Positions 1-5,752 of a stretch of 8,137 bases of DNA are shown in pieces. The first letter of the stretch is position 1; each line of letters opens with the position of its first letter. The translations under genes were made by a program, and so were the position numbers. The notes under the pieces were generated by a model. That model was not told the origin of the DNA and ran no database searches. It saw only the letters and a program-made list of their open reading frames with translations. This DNA comes from Deltaproteobacteria bacterium (GTDB lineage: Bacteria; Desulfobacterota; Syntrophia; Syntrophales; Smithellaceae). The DNA lies in the NCBI GenBank assembly GCA_011046295.1, contig DSAV01000224.1:1-8137 (forward strand), read 5' to 3'.

Positions 1-54
1 ACTGATCTCCTCCCGCTCATTAAGCCCCAATCGCCGATAACTTACACCTTCCAT
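1..54 (-). CDS. IS30-family transposase, N-terminal fragment (cut by window edge)
   Basis: Only the first 18 codons are present, reading leftward from an ATG at 54-52, and the frame is open to the window edge. The visible product begins MEGVSYRRLGLNEREEIS. The pattern YRRLGLNEREEIS matches the characteristic start of IS30-type DDE transposases, where a segment like Y-x-x-L-t-x-x-E-R-e-x-I opens the helix-turn-helix DNA-binding region. A GGGAGG-type ribosome binding site lies about 7-9 bases upstream (complement of 62-67), which supports this start. The catalytic domain is not visible, so whether the gene is intact cannot be judged. Confidence 0.62.
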   Translation of the reverse strand, partial: MEGVSYRRLGLNEREEIS

Positions 55-92
55 CTCTAACGCCTCCCTTCAATATCCAACATAGGATACCA

Positions 93-121
93 AAGTGTTG
101 CGCTAGATTCTTGAGCCTAAG
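93..121. repeat. Probable IS30-type terminal inverted repeat (one end)
   Basis: The sequence reads AAGTGTTGCGCTAGATTC followed by TTGAGCCTAAG. IS30-family ends commonly carry a GTGTTGCACTT-like core followed by a TTGAATCTA-like outer tip, and this segment follows that order. It sits about 40 bases upstream of the transposase start, as expected. The matching repeat is outside the window, so the exact limits are estimates. Confidence 0.45.
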
Positions 122-219
122 TAAATTGATTTTCCCATTTTTAATTCCATCTTTTAAAAAATCTTTTAATGTCGTAAGATTATAAAAATATATTTAAATC
201 CAGGCAAAGGAGCAGGTTT

Positions 220-462
220 ATGACTTTGACGGTGTTGCGTGATTTTTTTATGTGGTGCACGATTATCAACGGGGGGCTGTTGATTGTCTCGTTTTTAATC
301 TGTGGCTTTGCGGGCGACTGGATATACAAAATGCATACCAGGTGGTTTAAAATTCCCCGTAAATCATTCGATACGATACTTTATTGTTTTCTCGGCGCCA
401 TGAAAATACTTGTGCTCATGCTGAATCTGGTTCCTTATTTCGCGCTGGTGATTATAAGTTAA
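220..462 (+). CDS. Small two-helix inner-membrane protein, DUF6868-like
   Basis: This is an 80-residue hydrophobic protein of unknown function. The start is supported by an AAAGGAG ribosome binding site at 206-212, 7 bases upstream. Two membrane segments are visible, roughly residues 13-31 and 53-78. They are joined by a short basic, aromatic loop (DWIYKMHTRWFKIPRKSF, 33-50) that probably lies on the cytoplasmic side. The opening LRDFFMWCTIINGG and the closing KILVLMLNLVPYFAL resemble the DUF6868 family of about 80 residues seen in Desulfobacterota and other proteobacteria. That assignment is from memory of the family pattern. No catalytic residue is evident. The gene lies 14 bp before a thioesterase gene and is probably co-transcribed with it. 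The AT-rich leader (about 150-200) could hold its promoter, but no convincing -35/-10 pair stands out. Confidence 0.82.
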   Translation: MTLTVLRDFFMWCTIINGGLLIVSFLICGFAGDWIYKMHTRWFKIPRKSFDTILYCFLGAMKILVLMLNLVPYFALVIIS

Positions 463-476
463 ATCAGGCAAATTAA

Positions 477-902
477 ATGGATGAAAGAATCAGAAAAGCA
501 ATTTTACAGAAAGTAGCGCAGGAGCCTTTTGCTGAAAAATTAGGCCTAAAGCTTATTAATGTTGATGAAGGCTACGCTAAAGTTGGAATGGTTTTTACTG
601 GCGAATTGGAAAATATGTTCGGCATGGCGCACGGCGGCGCGGTTTTTTCGCTCATCGACGCCGCATTTGAAGTGGCCTCCAATTCGCACGGCACGATGGC
701 TGTGGCGCTCAATATGAATATAAATTATCTGGCCTCTCCAGCTTTGGGGGCAACACTAACCGCAGAAGCTAGGGAAATAAACAGAACCAAGAAAACGGCC
801 ACATACGATATTCGCGCCGCTGATGATAAAGGCATGCTTCTGGCCGTCTGCCAGGCGCTGGTTTACCGGCTGGAAAAACCCCTGCCGTTTCTGGAAAAAT
901 GA
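477..902 (+). CDS. PaaI-like hotdog-fold acyl-CoA thioesterase
   Basis: The 141-residue product is a single hotdog domain, the usual length for this family. It probably hydrolyses acyl-CoA thioesters to free acid and CoA in the cytoplasm. The diagnostic N-x-x-G-x-x-H-G-G motif is seen at residues 46-54 (NMFGMAHGG), at the start of the central helix. D61 (SLIDAAFEVAS) corresponds to the catalytic aspartate of PaaI-type enzymes. The strands NMNINYLASPALG and the closing CQALVYRL complete the fold. The ATG is the first in frame after the preceding gene, and the ribosome site is weak (CAGG about 8 bases upstream), so translation may depend on the upstream membrane-protein gene 14 bp away. The substrate cannot be read from sequence. 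Aryl- or short/medium acyl-CoA is plausible, with a role in releasing CoA from stalled intermediates. A paa operon is not present in this window, so the name paaI is not assigned. Confidence 0.88.
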   Translation: MDERIRKAILQKVAQEPFAEKLGLKLINVDEGYAKVGMVFTGELENMFGMAHGGAVFSLIDAAFEVASNSHGTMAVALNMNINYLASPALGATLTAEAREINRTKKTATYDIRAADDKGMLLAVCQALVYRLEKPLPFLEK

Positions 903-932
903 AATAGGGCAGCAGTAGATTTGCTTTAAACA

Positions 933-966
933 AAGAAGCCCCCAAAGTAATCTTCGGGGGCTTCTT
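933..966. terminator. Strong intrinsic-terminator-like hairpin between convergent genes
   Basis: A perfect 11-bp stem (AAGAAGCCCCC at 933-943 with GGGGGCTTCTT at 956-966) encloses a 12-base loop that can itself form a small AAG/CTT stem. It lies 31 bases past the thioesterase stop and 20 bases past the convergent dehydrogenase stop. On the minus strand the stem is followed by a T-rich tail (TTGTTT, continuing the CTTCTT arm). On the plus strand the stem is followed by an A-run. It should therefore work best for the dehydrogenase transcript, possibly in both directions. Confidence 0.85.
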
Positions 967-985
967 AAAAAGGGTAAAGTTATTT

Positions 986-2845
986 TTACTGGGGCAGGGC
1001 TCCGGTAAATATTTCGTCAAACGCTTCCACTACCGCCTGTTCTCCCGATGTTATGTAATCGAGATAACCGGGATAATGCTTGAATTCCGAGCCCAGGTAG
1101 AAGCGCGCGGATAAAATTCTTCCGTAATAGTAAGCGGCTTCCGCGTTATCCTTGACCATGCTGGTCACTTTTTCCCCGGCAATATCACCCGCGATTTCTT
1201 TCAGTTTCAAAACAGAGATTGTCAGTGACCACAAATGCATCCAGGCGTGTGCCAGTATGCGCATGGCGTTTTGCAGCGGTGTGGCAATGGCCAGTATGTC
1301 CAGCATCTTTTTCTGGTCGCGCAACTCCGCAAGTTTCTTTACCGTGGCATCCATTTGAGCAACGCCGTCGCGGACAGCGGCCACATACCTTTCATCCACA
1401 ATTCCTTCTGCCTTTTCTATTGTTTCGGCGATTCTCTTTTTGAAGACACTGTAATTAAACATTTCCGGATTCATTAGCAGATTTCTCATGGTCAATGTCA
1501 ACGACTGAATACCGTTGGTTCCTTCATAAATGCTCAGAATTTTACAGTCGCGCGCGAACTGCTCGACCGGATATTCCGAGCAGTAGCCATAGCCGCCGTA
1601 TACATTCATGGCTTCGGAAGTAATTAACCACGCCAGATCGCTATTGCCCGCCTTGCAAAGCGGAATGAGAAAATCCACCAGGGCCTGCGCTTCTTTTGCT
1701 TTTTCCCCCTGCTCTACATGGCTCAAGTCTCTGGAATAAGCGGCCACCAGGGTAAGCATTCTCATCGCTTCCACCTGCGCTTTCATCCACAGAAGCATTC
1801 TTTTTACGTCGGGGTGTTTGATAATCAGGGCGGGAGACCCTTTTGTAGCGGGATCTGAACCCTGGATTCTGTTTTTCGCGTAAGTTACCGAGTGCATGTA
1901 CGCGGCGCTGGAGCAGCCGGATGCCTGATTGGCCACATCAAGACGCGCTTCATTCATCATCTGAAACATGATTTTCATGCCCTGGCGCTCTTGGCCTAAA
2001 AGCCAGCCCACGCACTTGCCGTTGTCACCCAGGCTCAATGAGCAGGTAGCCGAACCTTTAATGCCCATCTTGTGTTCGATGCCGGAGGTGATGATGTCAT
2101 TTCGCTCGCCCAAACTGCCATCGGGGTTGACGTGATACTTCGGTACAATGAATATTGATATGCCGGGTGTGCCGGGAGGGTCACCCTCAATGCGCGCCAG
2201 AACCGGATGGATGATATTTTCATACATATCGTTATCGCCGGCGGTGATAAAAATTTTCTGACCGGTCAAAAGGTAAGTCCCGTCAGGCTGTTTAACCGCT
2301 TTTGTTTTCAAGGCTCCGACATCTGACCCGGCGCCCGGTTCAGTTAAGCACATCGTGCCACCCCATTGGCCCGAGACCATTTTTTCCAAGTAGGTTTTCT
2401 TAAGTTCCTCGGAGCCGAAATTTTCAATCAGTCTGGACGCGCCTCCTTTGAGCGTATCATAAGTAATGAACGCCACGGCGGCGGCGGAAAAATAGTCCAT
2501 GATGGCACGGCAGATGACTTCGGGCATGCCTGTTCCGCCCCACTCCGGATTATTACCCAGCCCCGAGAAACCGGCTTCCCGGTAAAGATTCATCGCTGAT
2601 TTATATCCTTCGGGAATAGTAACAGTCTTGGTTTGCGGGTCATACTTAGCTTCTGTTTTGTCGGCTTCGGCGTTTGCGGGGTAGAGCTGTTCCACAGCAA
2701 GTTCTTCAGCCAAATCCAAAGTGGCCTCGTAGGTATCTCTGTCGAAGGCAGAAAATTTTTCGTATTGGCTTAACTTGTCTGCCTCCAGTACTTCGAAAAG
2801 AACAAACCTAACATCTCTTGAATCAATTAACGGATTTAATGACAT
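986..2845 (-). CDS. Acyl-CoA dehydrogenase, large (about 600-residue) class with extra N- and C-terminal domains
   Basis: This 619-residue flavoenzyme is predicted to oxidise an acyl-CoA to the 2-enoyl-CoA with FAD, passing electrons to an electron-transfer flavoprotein not encoded here. Residues 1-40 resemble the short N-terminal extension of the large class. The all-helical N-terminal domain follows to about 160, then the beta domain with the flavin/substrate motif MCLTEPGAGSDVG (165-177) and FITAGDNDM (199-207). The C-terminal helical domain carries NVYGGYGYCSEYPVEQ (414-429) and SIYEGTNGIQ (438-447), with E441 as the expected catalytic base. About 150 further residues match the C-terminal extension (PF12806-like) seen in this class, which includes DmdC-type enzymes. 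The start is supported by AGGAG (complement of 2852-2856), 6 bases upstream. The gene is divergent from the acyl-CoA ligase. Chain length and true substrate are undetermined; methylthiopropionyl-CoA, fatty and alicyclic/aromatic acyl-CoAs are all possible within the class. Confidence 0.93.
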   Translation of the reverse strand: MSLNPLIDSRDVRFVLFEVLEADKLSQYEKFSAFDRDTYEATLDLAEELAVEQLYPANAEADKTEAKYDPQTKTVTIPEGYKSAMNLYREAGFSGLGNNPEWGGTGMPEVICRAIMDYFSAAAVAFITYDTLKGGASRLIENFGSEELKKTYLEKMVSGQWGGTMCLTEPGAGSDVGALKTKAVKQPDGTYLLTGQKIFITAGDNDMYENIIHPVLARIEGDPPGTPGISIFIVPKYHVNPDGSLGERNDIITSGIEHKMGIKGSATCSLSLGDNGKCVGWLLGQERQGMKIMFQMMNEARLDVANQASGCSSAAYMHSVTYAKNRIQGSDPATKGSPALIIKHPDVKRMLLWMKAQVEAMRMLTLVAAYSRDLSHVEQGEKAKEAQALVDFLIPLCKAGNSDLAWLITSEAMNVYGGYGYCSEYPVEQFARDCKILSIYEGTNGIQSLTLTMRNLLMNPEMFNYSVFKKRIAETIEKAEGIVDERYVAAVRDGVAQMDATVKKLAELRDQKKMLDILAIATPLQNAMRILAHAWMHLWSLTISVLKLKEIAGDIAGEKVTSMVKDNAEAAYYYGRILSARFYLGSEFKHYPGYLDYITSGEQAVVEAFDEIFTGALPQ

Positions 2846-2892
2846 AACACACTCCTAAAATTATTTTTTACGCGGAATTATTGTCCTGTTAC

Positions 2893-2996
2893 ACAATGCT
2901 GCCTGAATTAAGTTTTTGTCCAGGAAGCAAAAGGTTACAAATATGTGACAACCTTTCCGATTACAGAACTACCGGTCATAAACAATACAGCATTGT
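2893..2996. promoter_or_regulatory. Nested inverted repeats, candidate operator upstream of the dehydrogenase gene
   Basis: An inner imperfect palindrome has perfect 7-bp arms, AAAGGTT (2930-2936) and AACCTTT (2950-2956). Within it, GTTACA and TGTGAC form a second near-symmetric core. An outer pair of perfect 9-bp arms, ACAATGCTG (2893-2901) and CAGCATTGT (2988-2996), is centred within about 2 bp of the inner dyad. ATTGT/ACAAT half-sites also recur at 2880-2897 and 2982-2996. Dyads at this distance (about 50-110 bp from the dehydrogenase start) suit binding by a TetR-, FadR- or Crp/Fnr-type regulator, but none is encoded here. The function is inferred from symmetry and position alone. Confidence 0.4.
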
Positions 2997-3085
2997 CTGC
3001 CAAAAAATCAAGCAAATCTTAATATTACTTTGCCGGGGAAACTTATCTGTCGAATATTATAATCATTAGTTGATATTTGCCCATC

Positions 3086-3113
3086 TTGACGCTATGATTT
3101 TTAACATGATAAT
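3086..3113 (+). promoter_or_regulatory. Sigma70-like promoter for the acyl-CoA ligase gene
   Basis: TTGACG (3086-3091, five of six consensus positions) is followed after 16 bp by GATAAT (3108-3113, five of six). It is the best -35/-10 pair seen in the divergent region and is correctly oriented for the ligase gene. Transcription would start near 3120, leaving an untranslated leader of about 125 bases. Confidence 0.55.
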
Positions 3114-3244
3114 TTCTAAATGCGTAGTTTTTTCTTGTTTGGGCTAAAAATTATGATTTGCGGGGGCCGCTGATTCTAAAACAACATTATGCGGGCAGCG
3201 CAAAACCAAAACGGATGATTTTTAAAAAGTGATGGGAGTGAATA

Positions 3245-4849
3245 ATGAACATCGGCAGGTTTGCTGAAGATAACATTAAAAGATTTGGCGAATACAAATT
3301 CGTCAATTACGAAGGGCGCTGGCATACCAACGTGCAGCTCAACGTCGCGGCCAATCGCCTGGGCAACGCGCTCAAATCCCTGGGTGTGGAAAAAGGCGAC
3401 CGTGTTGGCGTGCAAATGCTGAACTGCCCGGAGCTCCTGCAGGCGTTTTTCGCTGTTTTTAAAATCGGTGCGATACTGGTTCCGATAAATCCTTCGCTGC
3501 GTGTCCACGAACTTGCTTATCTTTATCGCGACGCCGGCATGAAGGCGCTGATCAGTTCTGCAGATTACATAACGCAGATAAGAGAAGCGCGCCAGGGCGC
3601 GCCGCAGCTTACGCATGTAGTTTTAACGGGGAAGAAAATTCCCCGCGACGCGATTTCCTATAGCACGCTTATCAGGCGGGAATCGGATAAATTAACTATT
3701 GAAGAAACGGATAATGATGATACCGCGGTGATGATTTATACTGCCGGTACCACCGGTGATCCCAAAGGAGTGATGCTTACTCATTATAACTGGTACACGC
3801 ATGTCACCGGATATTATGAAACTGTTTTGCTTGATGCCTGGGGTGCGGTATCTAAAGGAACAATCAAAAGGCGAGGTGACGGGCAAGATAAAGCCGCCAT
3901 GAAGAAAAGCGAAGTGTTCGGTGTCAACCGCAATAGGGTTTCGCTGATAACACTCCCGCTGTTTCATGGCTACGGTGTTTTTGCCTTGAATCTGGAATTT
4001 TTAACAGGCGGGAAACTGGTGTTAATGTCCCGCTGGGATGCCGAAGAGGCGATGAAACGGATTGAAAAATATAGAATTACTGAATTCCGCGGCGTGCCCA
4101 CCATGTATATTCAATTGCTTAACCACCCCCAGGCGCACAAGTATGATTTGAGTTCGCTGGTAACCTGCATTTGCGGTTCCGCGCCGATGCCGCTTACCGT
4201 GGCGCGCCAATGGAAGGAAAAATACGGCATCGACATCTGGGAAGGGTATGGGCTGAGTGAGGCAACAACAGTCAACTGCGGTAATATCGCGCAGCGAAGG
4301 CCGCCCAAATACGGTTCCATCGGCACCTGTTACCAAAAGTGCAACACGATAAAAATTTTTGGTGAAGAGGGCAAAGAATTATCGGCCGGGCAGACAGGAG
4401 AGATTGTAATTAAAGGCCCCTGCGTGATGAAGGGTTACTGGAACAAGCCAAAGGAAACCGCCGCTGTCCTGAAAAACGGCTGGTTGCACACGGGAGATGT
4501 GGGCTATATGGATGAAGACGGTTATCTTTTTATAACTGATCGGAAGAAAGACCTGATTATCCGTGGCGGCGAAAATATTTATCCCAAAGAAATAGAAAAT
4601 ATTCTTCATCAGCATCCAGCAGTGCTGGAGGCGGGAGTTATCGGAATTCCCGACGCAGTTTACGGCGAGGCCGTCAAAGCTTTTGTTGTGCTTAAAAAGG
4701 AAGACGCTGTTTCCTGTGAAGAGTTAATGAATTTCTGTAAAGAAAATATGCCGGCATACAAAAGGCCAAAGGTCATTCAGCTTATGAACGAACTGCCCAA
4801 AAGCGCGGTAGGAAAAATTCTGCGGCGTGAGTTAAGAAATATCGATTAA
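3245..4849 (+). CDS. AMP-forming acyl-CoA ligase (fatty acid/aryl acid-CoA ligase, ANL superfamily)
   Basis: The 534-residue enzyme should activate a carboxylic acid to its CoA thioester through an acyl-adenylate, using ATP and CoA in the cytoplasm. All core ANL motifs are present: the phosphate-binding loop YTAGTTGDPKG (165-175), LPLFHGYG (237-244), the adenine-binding EGYGLSE (333-339), HTGD (415-418), the hinge region DRKKDLIIRGGENIYPKEIE (432-451), and the C-terminal PKSAVGKILRR (518-528) with K524 as the adenylation lysine. The start has GGGAG at 3234-3238, 6 bases upstream. Residues about 193-228 form a charged, lysine/arginine-rich insertion between the phosphate loop and LPLFHGYG, roughly 30 residues longer than in typical long-chain ligases. 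The gene is divergent from the acyl-CoA dehydrogenase, whose substrate it may supply. The family resembles FadD/LcfA and 4-coumarate-type ligases; the substrate is not determined by these motifs. Confidence 0.93.
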   Translation: MNIGRFAEDNIKRFGEYKFVNYEGRWHTNVQLNVAANRLGNALKSLGVEKGDRVGVQMLNCPELLQAFFAVFKIGAILVPINPSLRVHELAYLYRDAGMKALISSADYITQIREARQGAPQLTHVVLTGKKIPRDAISYSTLIRRESDKLTIEETDNDDTAVMIYTAGTTGDPKGVMLTHYNWYTHVTGYYETVLLDAWGAVSKGTIKRRGDGQDKAAMKKSEVFGVNRNRVSLITLPLFHGYGVFALNLEFLTGGKLVLMSRWDAEEAMKRIEKYRITEFRGVPTMYIQLLNHPQAHKYDLSSLVTCICGSAPMPLTVARQWKEKYGIDIWEGYGLSEATTVNCGNIAQRRPPKYGSIGTCYQKCNTIKIFGEEGKELSAGQTGEIVIKGPCVMKGYWNKPKETAAVLKNGWLHTGDVGYMDEDGYLFITDRKKDLIIRGGENIYPKEIENILHQHPAVLEAGVIGIPDAVYGEAVKAFVVLKKEDAVSCEELMNFCKENMPAYKRPKVIQLMNELPKSAVGKILRRELRNID

Positions 4850-4886
4850 ATTAAAAAACAAAAACTCTGACGGATGATTTCTTATA

Positions 4887-4915
4887 TTGAACGCATAAAA
4901 AATTAATGCTAGCTT
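4887..4915 (+). promoter_or_regulatory. Weak candidate promoter for the lipoprotein pair
   Basis: TTGAAC (4887-4892) lies 17 bp before TAGCTT (4910-4915), with an extended -10 TG at 4907-4908. The match is modest. A second possible pair, TTGCGC (4919-4924) and TAGGAT (4942-4947), also has 17-bp spacing but would leave almost no leader. It flanks a perfect 10-bp palindrome, TAACCGGTTA (4929-4938). No terminator hairpin follows the ligase, so read-through into these genes is also possible. Confidence 0.25.
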
Positions 4916-4957
4916 AATTTGCGCAAAATAACCGGTTAAAATAGGATTTTATTTGTC

Positions 4958-5752
4958 ATGAGAAGTTTTATCGGCAATTTTGTATTGTTAATGGGCGCGC
5001 TTTTTGTTTTTGCCTGTTCACCGCCGCAAATCCATAAATTCCACACTAATACTCCCGCGTCACCTGCTGACGCCCAGGCGCTTTTTTTCGATGCTTCGTC
5101 GAAGGGCGATATCATACTGGTTATGAGGCTGGTCGAAGAGAAAATTGTTCCTGTGAACTCGCGTGACCGTTTCGGATGGACAGGCTGGATGTATGCCGCG
5201 CGTTATGGGCACGACGGGCTTATCGAATATTTTCTGACAAAGAAGATTAATATCAATTGTAAAGATGAAAAAGGCCAAACCGCGTTGATGATTGCCGCCA
5301 GCGCCGGAAACACACAGGTTGTCAAATTTCTATTGGAAAACGGGGCTGACGCAACCATTCAGGATTCTTACGGATATACCGCGCTGAAGTGGGCGATTTA
5401 TGACCATAGATGGGAATGCCTTGCCGCGTTGGCCGCTGTTAAAAAAACGGTTAATCTTCAAAATTCCGAAGGCGAAACAGCTCTACACCTGGCAGTGAAT
5501 TTGCGTTACTATGACGCCGTTTCGCTTTTGCTTGCCAAAGGGGCAAATCCCAATATCAAAGACAAAAAAGGCGATACCCCGTTAATTATTGCCGCGTTGA
5601 GAGGTGACAAGGCGATAGCGCAGCTTCTTGTTTCCAGAAAAGCAAATGTATTTGTTAAAAACAATAAAGGAAAAACGGCTCTTGCTGTTGCCCGGGAGAA
5701 TAACTATACGGAAATCGTAAATTACCTGATCAGGATAATGAAAAAACGATGA
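4958..5752 (+). CDS. Ankyrin-repeat lipoprotein
   Basis: The 264-residue protein begins with a lipoprotein signal: basic residue near the start, hydrophobic core at about 8-19, lipobox VFAC with C20 as the lipidated cysteine, then serine at +2. It should be anchored in the periplasmic leaflet of a membrane, probably the outer one. After a short linker, seven ankyrin repeats in strict 33-residue register fill the rest: about 38-70 (degenerate), 71-103, 104-136, 137-169, 170-202, 203-235 and 236-264. Typical repeat consensus is visible, for example GQTALMIAASAGN and VVKFLLENGADATIQD. There is no catalytic domain, so a protein-binding role is likely. The ribosome site is weak (AGGA about 11 bases upstream). 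The stop overlaps the start of the following hydrolase lipoprotein (ATGA), so the two are translationally coupled and probably act together. Confidence 0.88.
   Translation: MRSFIGNFVLLMGALFVFACSPPQIHKFHTNTPASPADAQALFFDASSKGDIILVMRLVEEKIVPVNSRDRFGWTGWMYAARYGHDGLIEYFLTKKININCKDEKGQTALMIAASAGNTQVVKFLLENGADATIQDSYGYTALKWAIYDHRWECLAALAAVKKTVNLQNSEGETALHLAVNLRYYDAVSLLLAKGANPNIKDKKGDTPLIIAALRGDKAIAQLLVSRKANVFVKNNKGKTALAVARENNYTEIVNYLIRIMKKR

Larger units (their letters stand above)
1..121 (-). mobile_element. End of an IS30-family-like insertion sequence (partial)
   Basis: This stretch combines the start of a transposase-like reading frame pointing off the left edge with a terminal-repeat-like sequence on its upstream side, the arrangement expected at the transposase 5' end of an IS30-family element. 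The outer boundary is estimated at about 121, because the other end and the target duplication lie outside the window. AT-rich sequence of different character follows. The family assignment rests on 18 residues and on remembered resemblance of the terminal sequence, so the element could be a decayed copy or a related family. Confidence 0.6.
2846..3244. other. Divergent intergenic region between acyl-CoA dehydrogenase and ligase genes
   Basis: These 399 bp separate two divergently transcribed start codons and must hold promoters for both genes. The half nearest the dehydrogenase contains nested inverted repeats (2893-2996). The half nearest the ligase contains a sigma70-like promoter (3086-3113) and a leader of about 125 bases. 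The leader includes a short GCGG-GGG-CCGC hairpin near 3157-3167. A 62-codon frame at 2881-3069 has no ribosome binding site or recognisable protein character and is not called. No clear minus-strand -35/-10 pair for the dehydrogenase was found. Confidence 0.6.

Noticed and set aside
769..1020. 83-codon minus-strand frame across the terminator hairpin
   Set aside because: It runs through the convergent terminator and the ends of two real genes; it is a shadow frame.
3012..3033. Possible small inverted repeat GCAAA / TTTGC
   Set aside because: Five-base arms with a 12-base spacer are expected by chance in AT-rich DNA.
2881..3069. 62-codon plus-strand frame in the divergent intergenic region
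   Set aside because: It has no ribosome binding site, its composition is not protein-like, and it overlaps the dyad symmetries expected of a control region.
3176..3616. 146-codon minus-strand frame over the ligase start
   Set aside because: It is antisense to the N-terminus of the well-supported acyl-CoA ligase and resembles no family I recognise.
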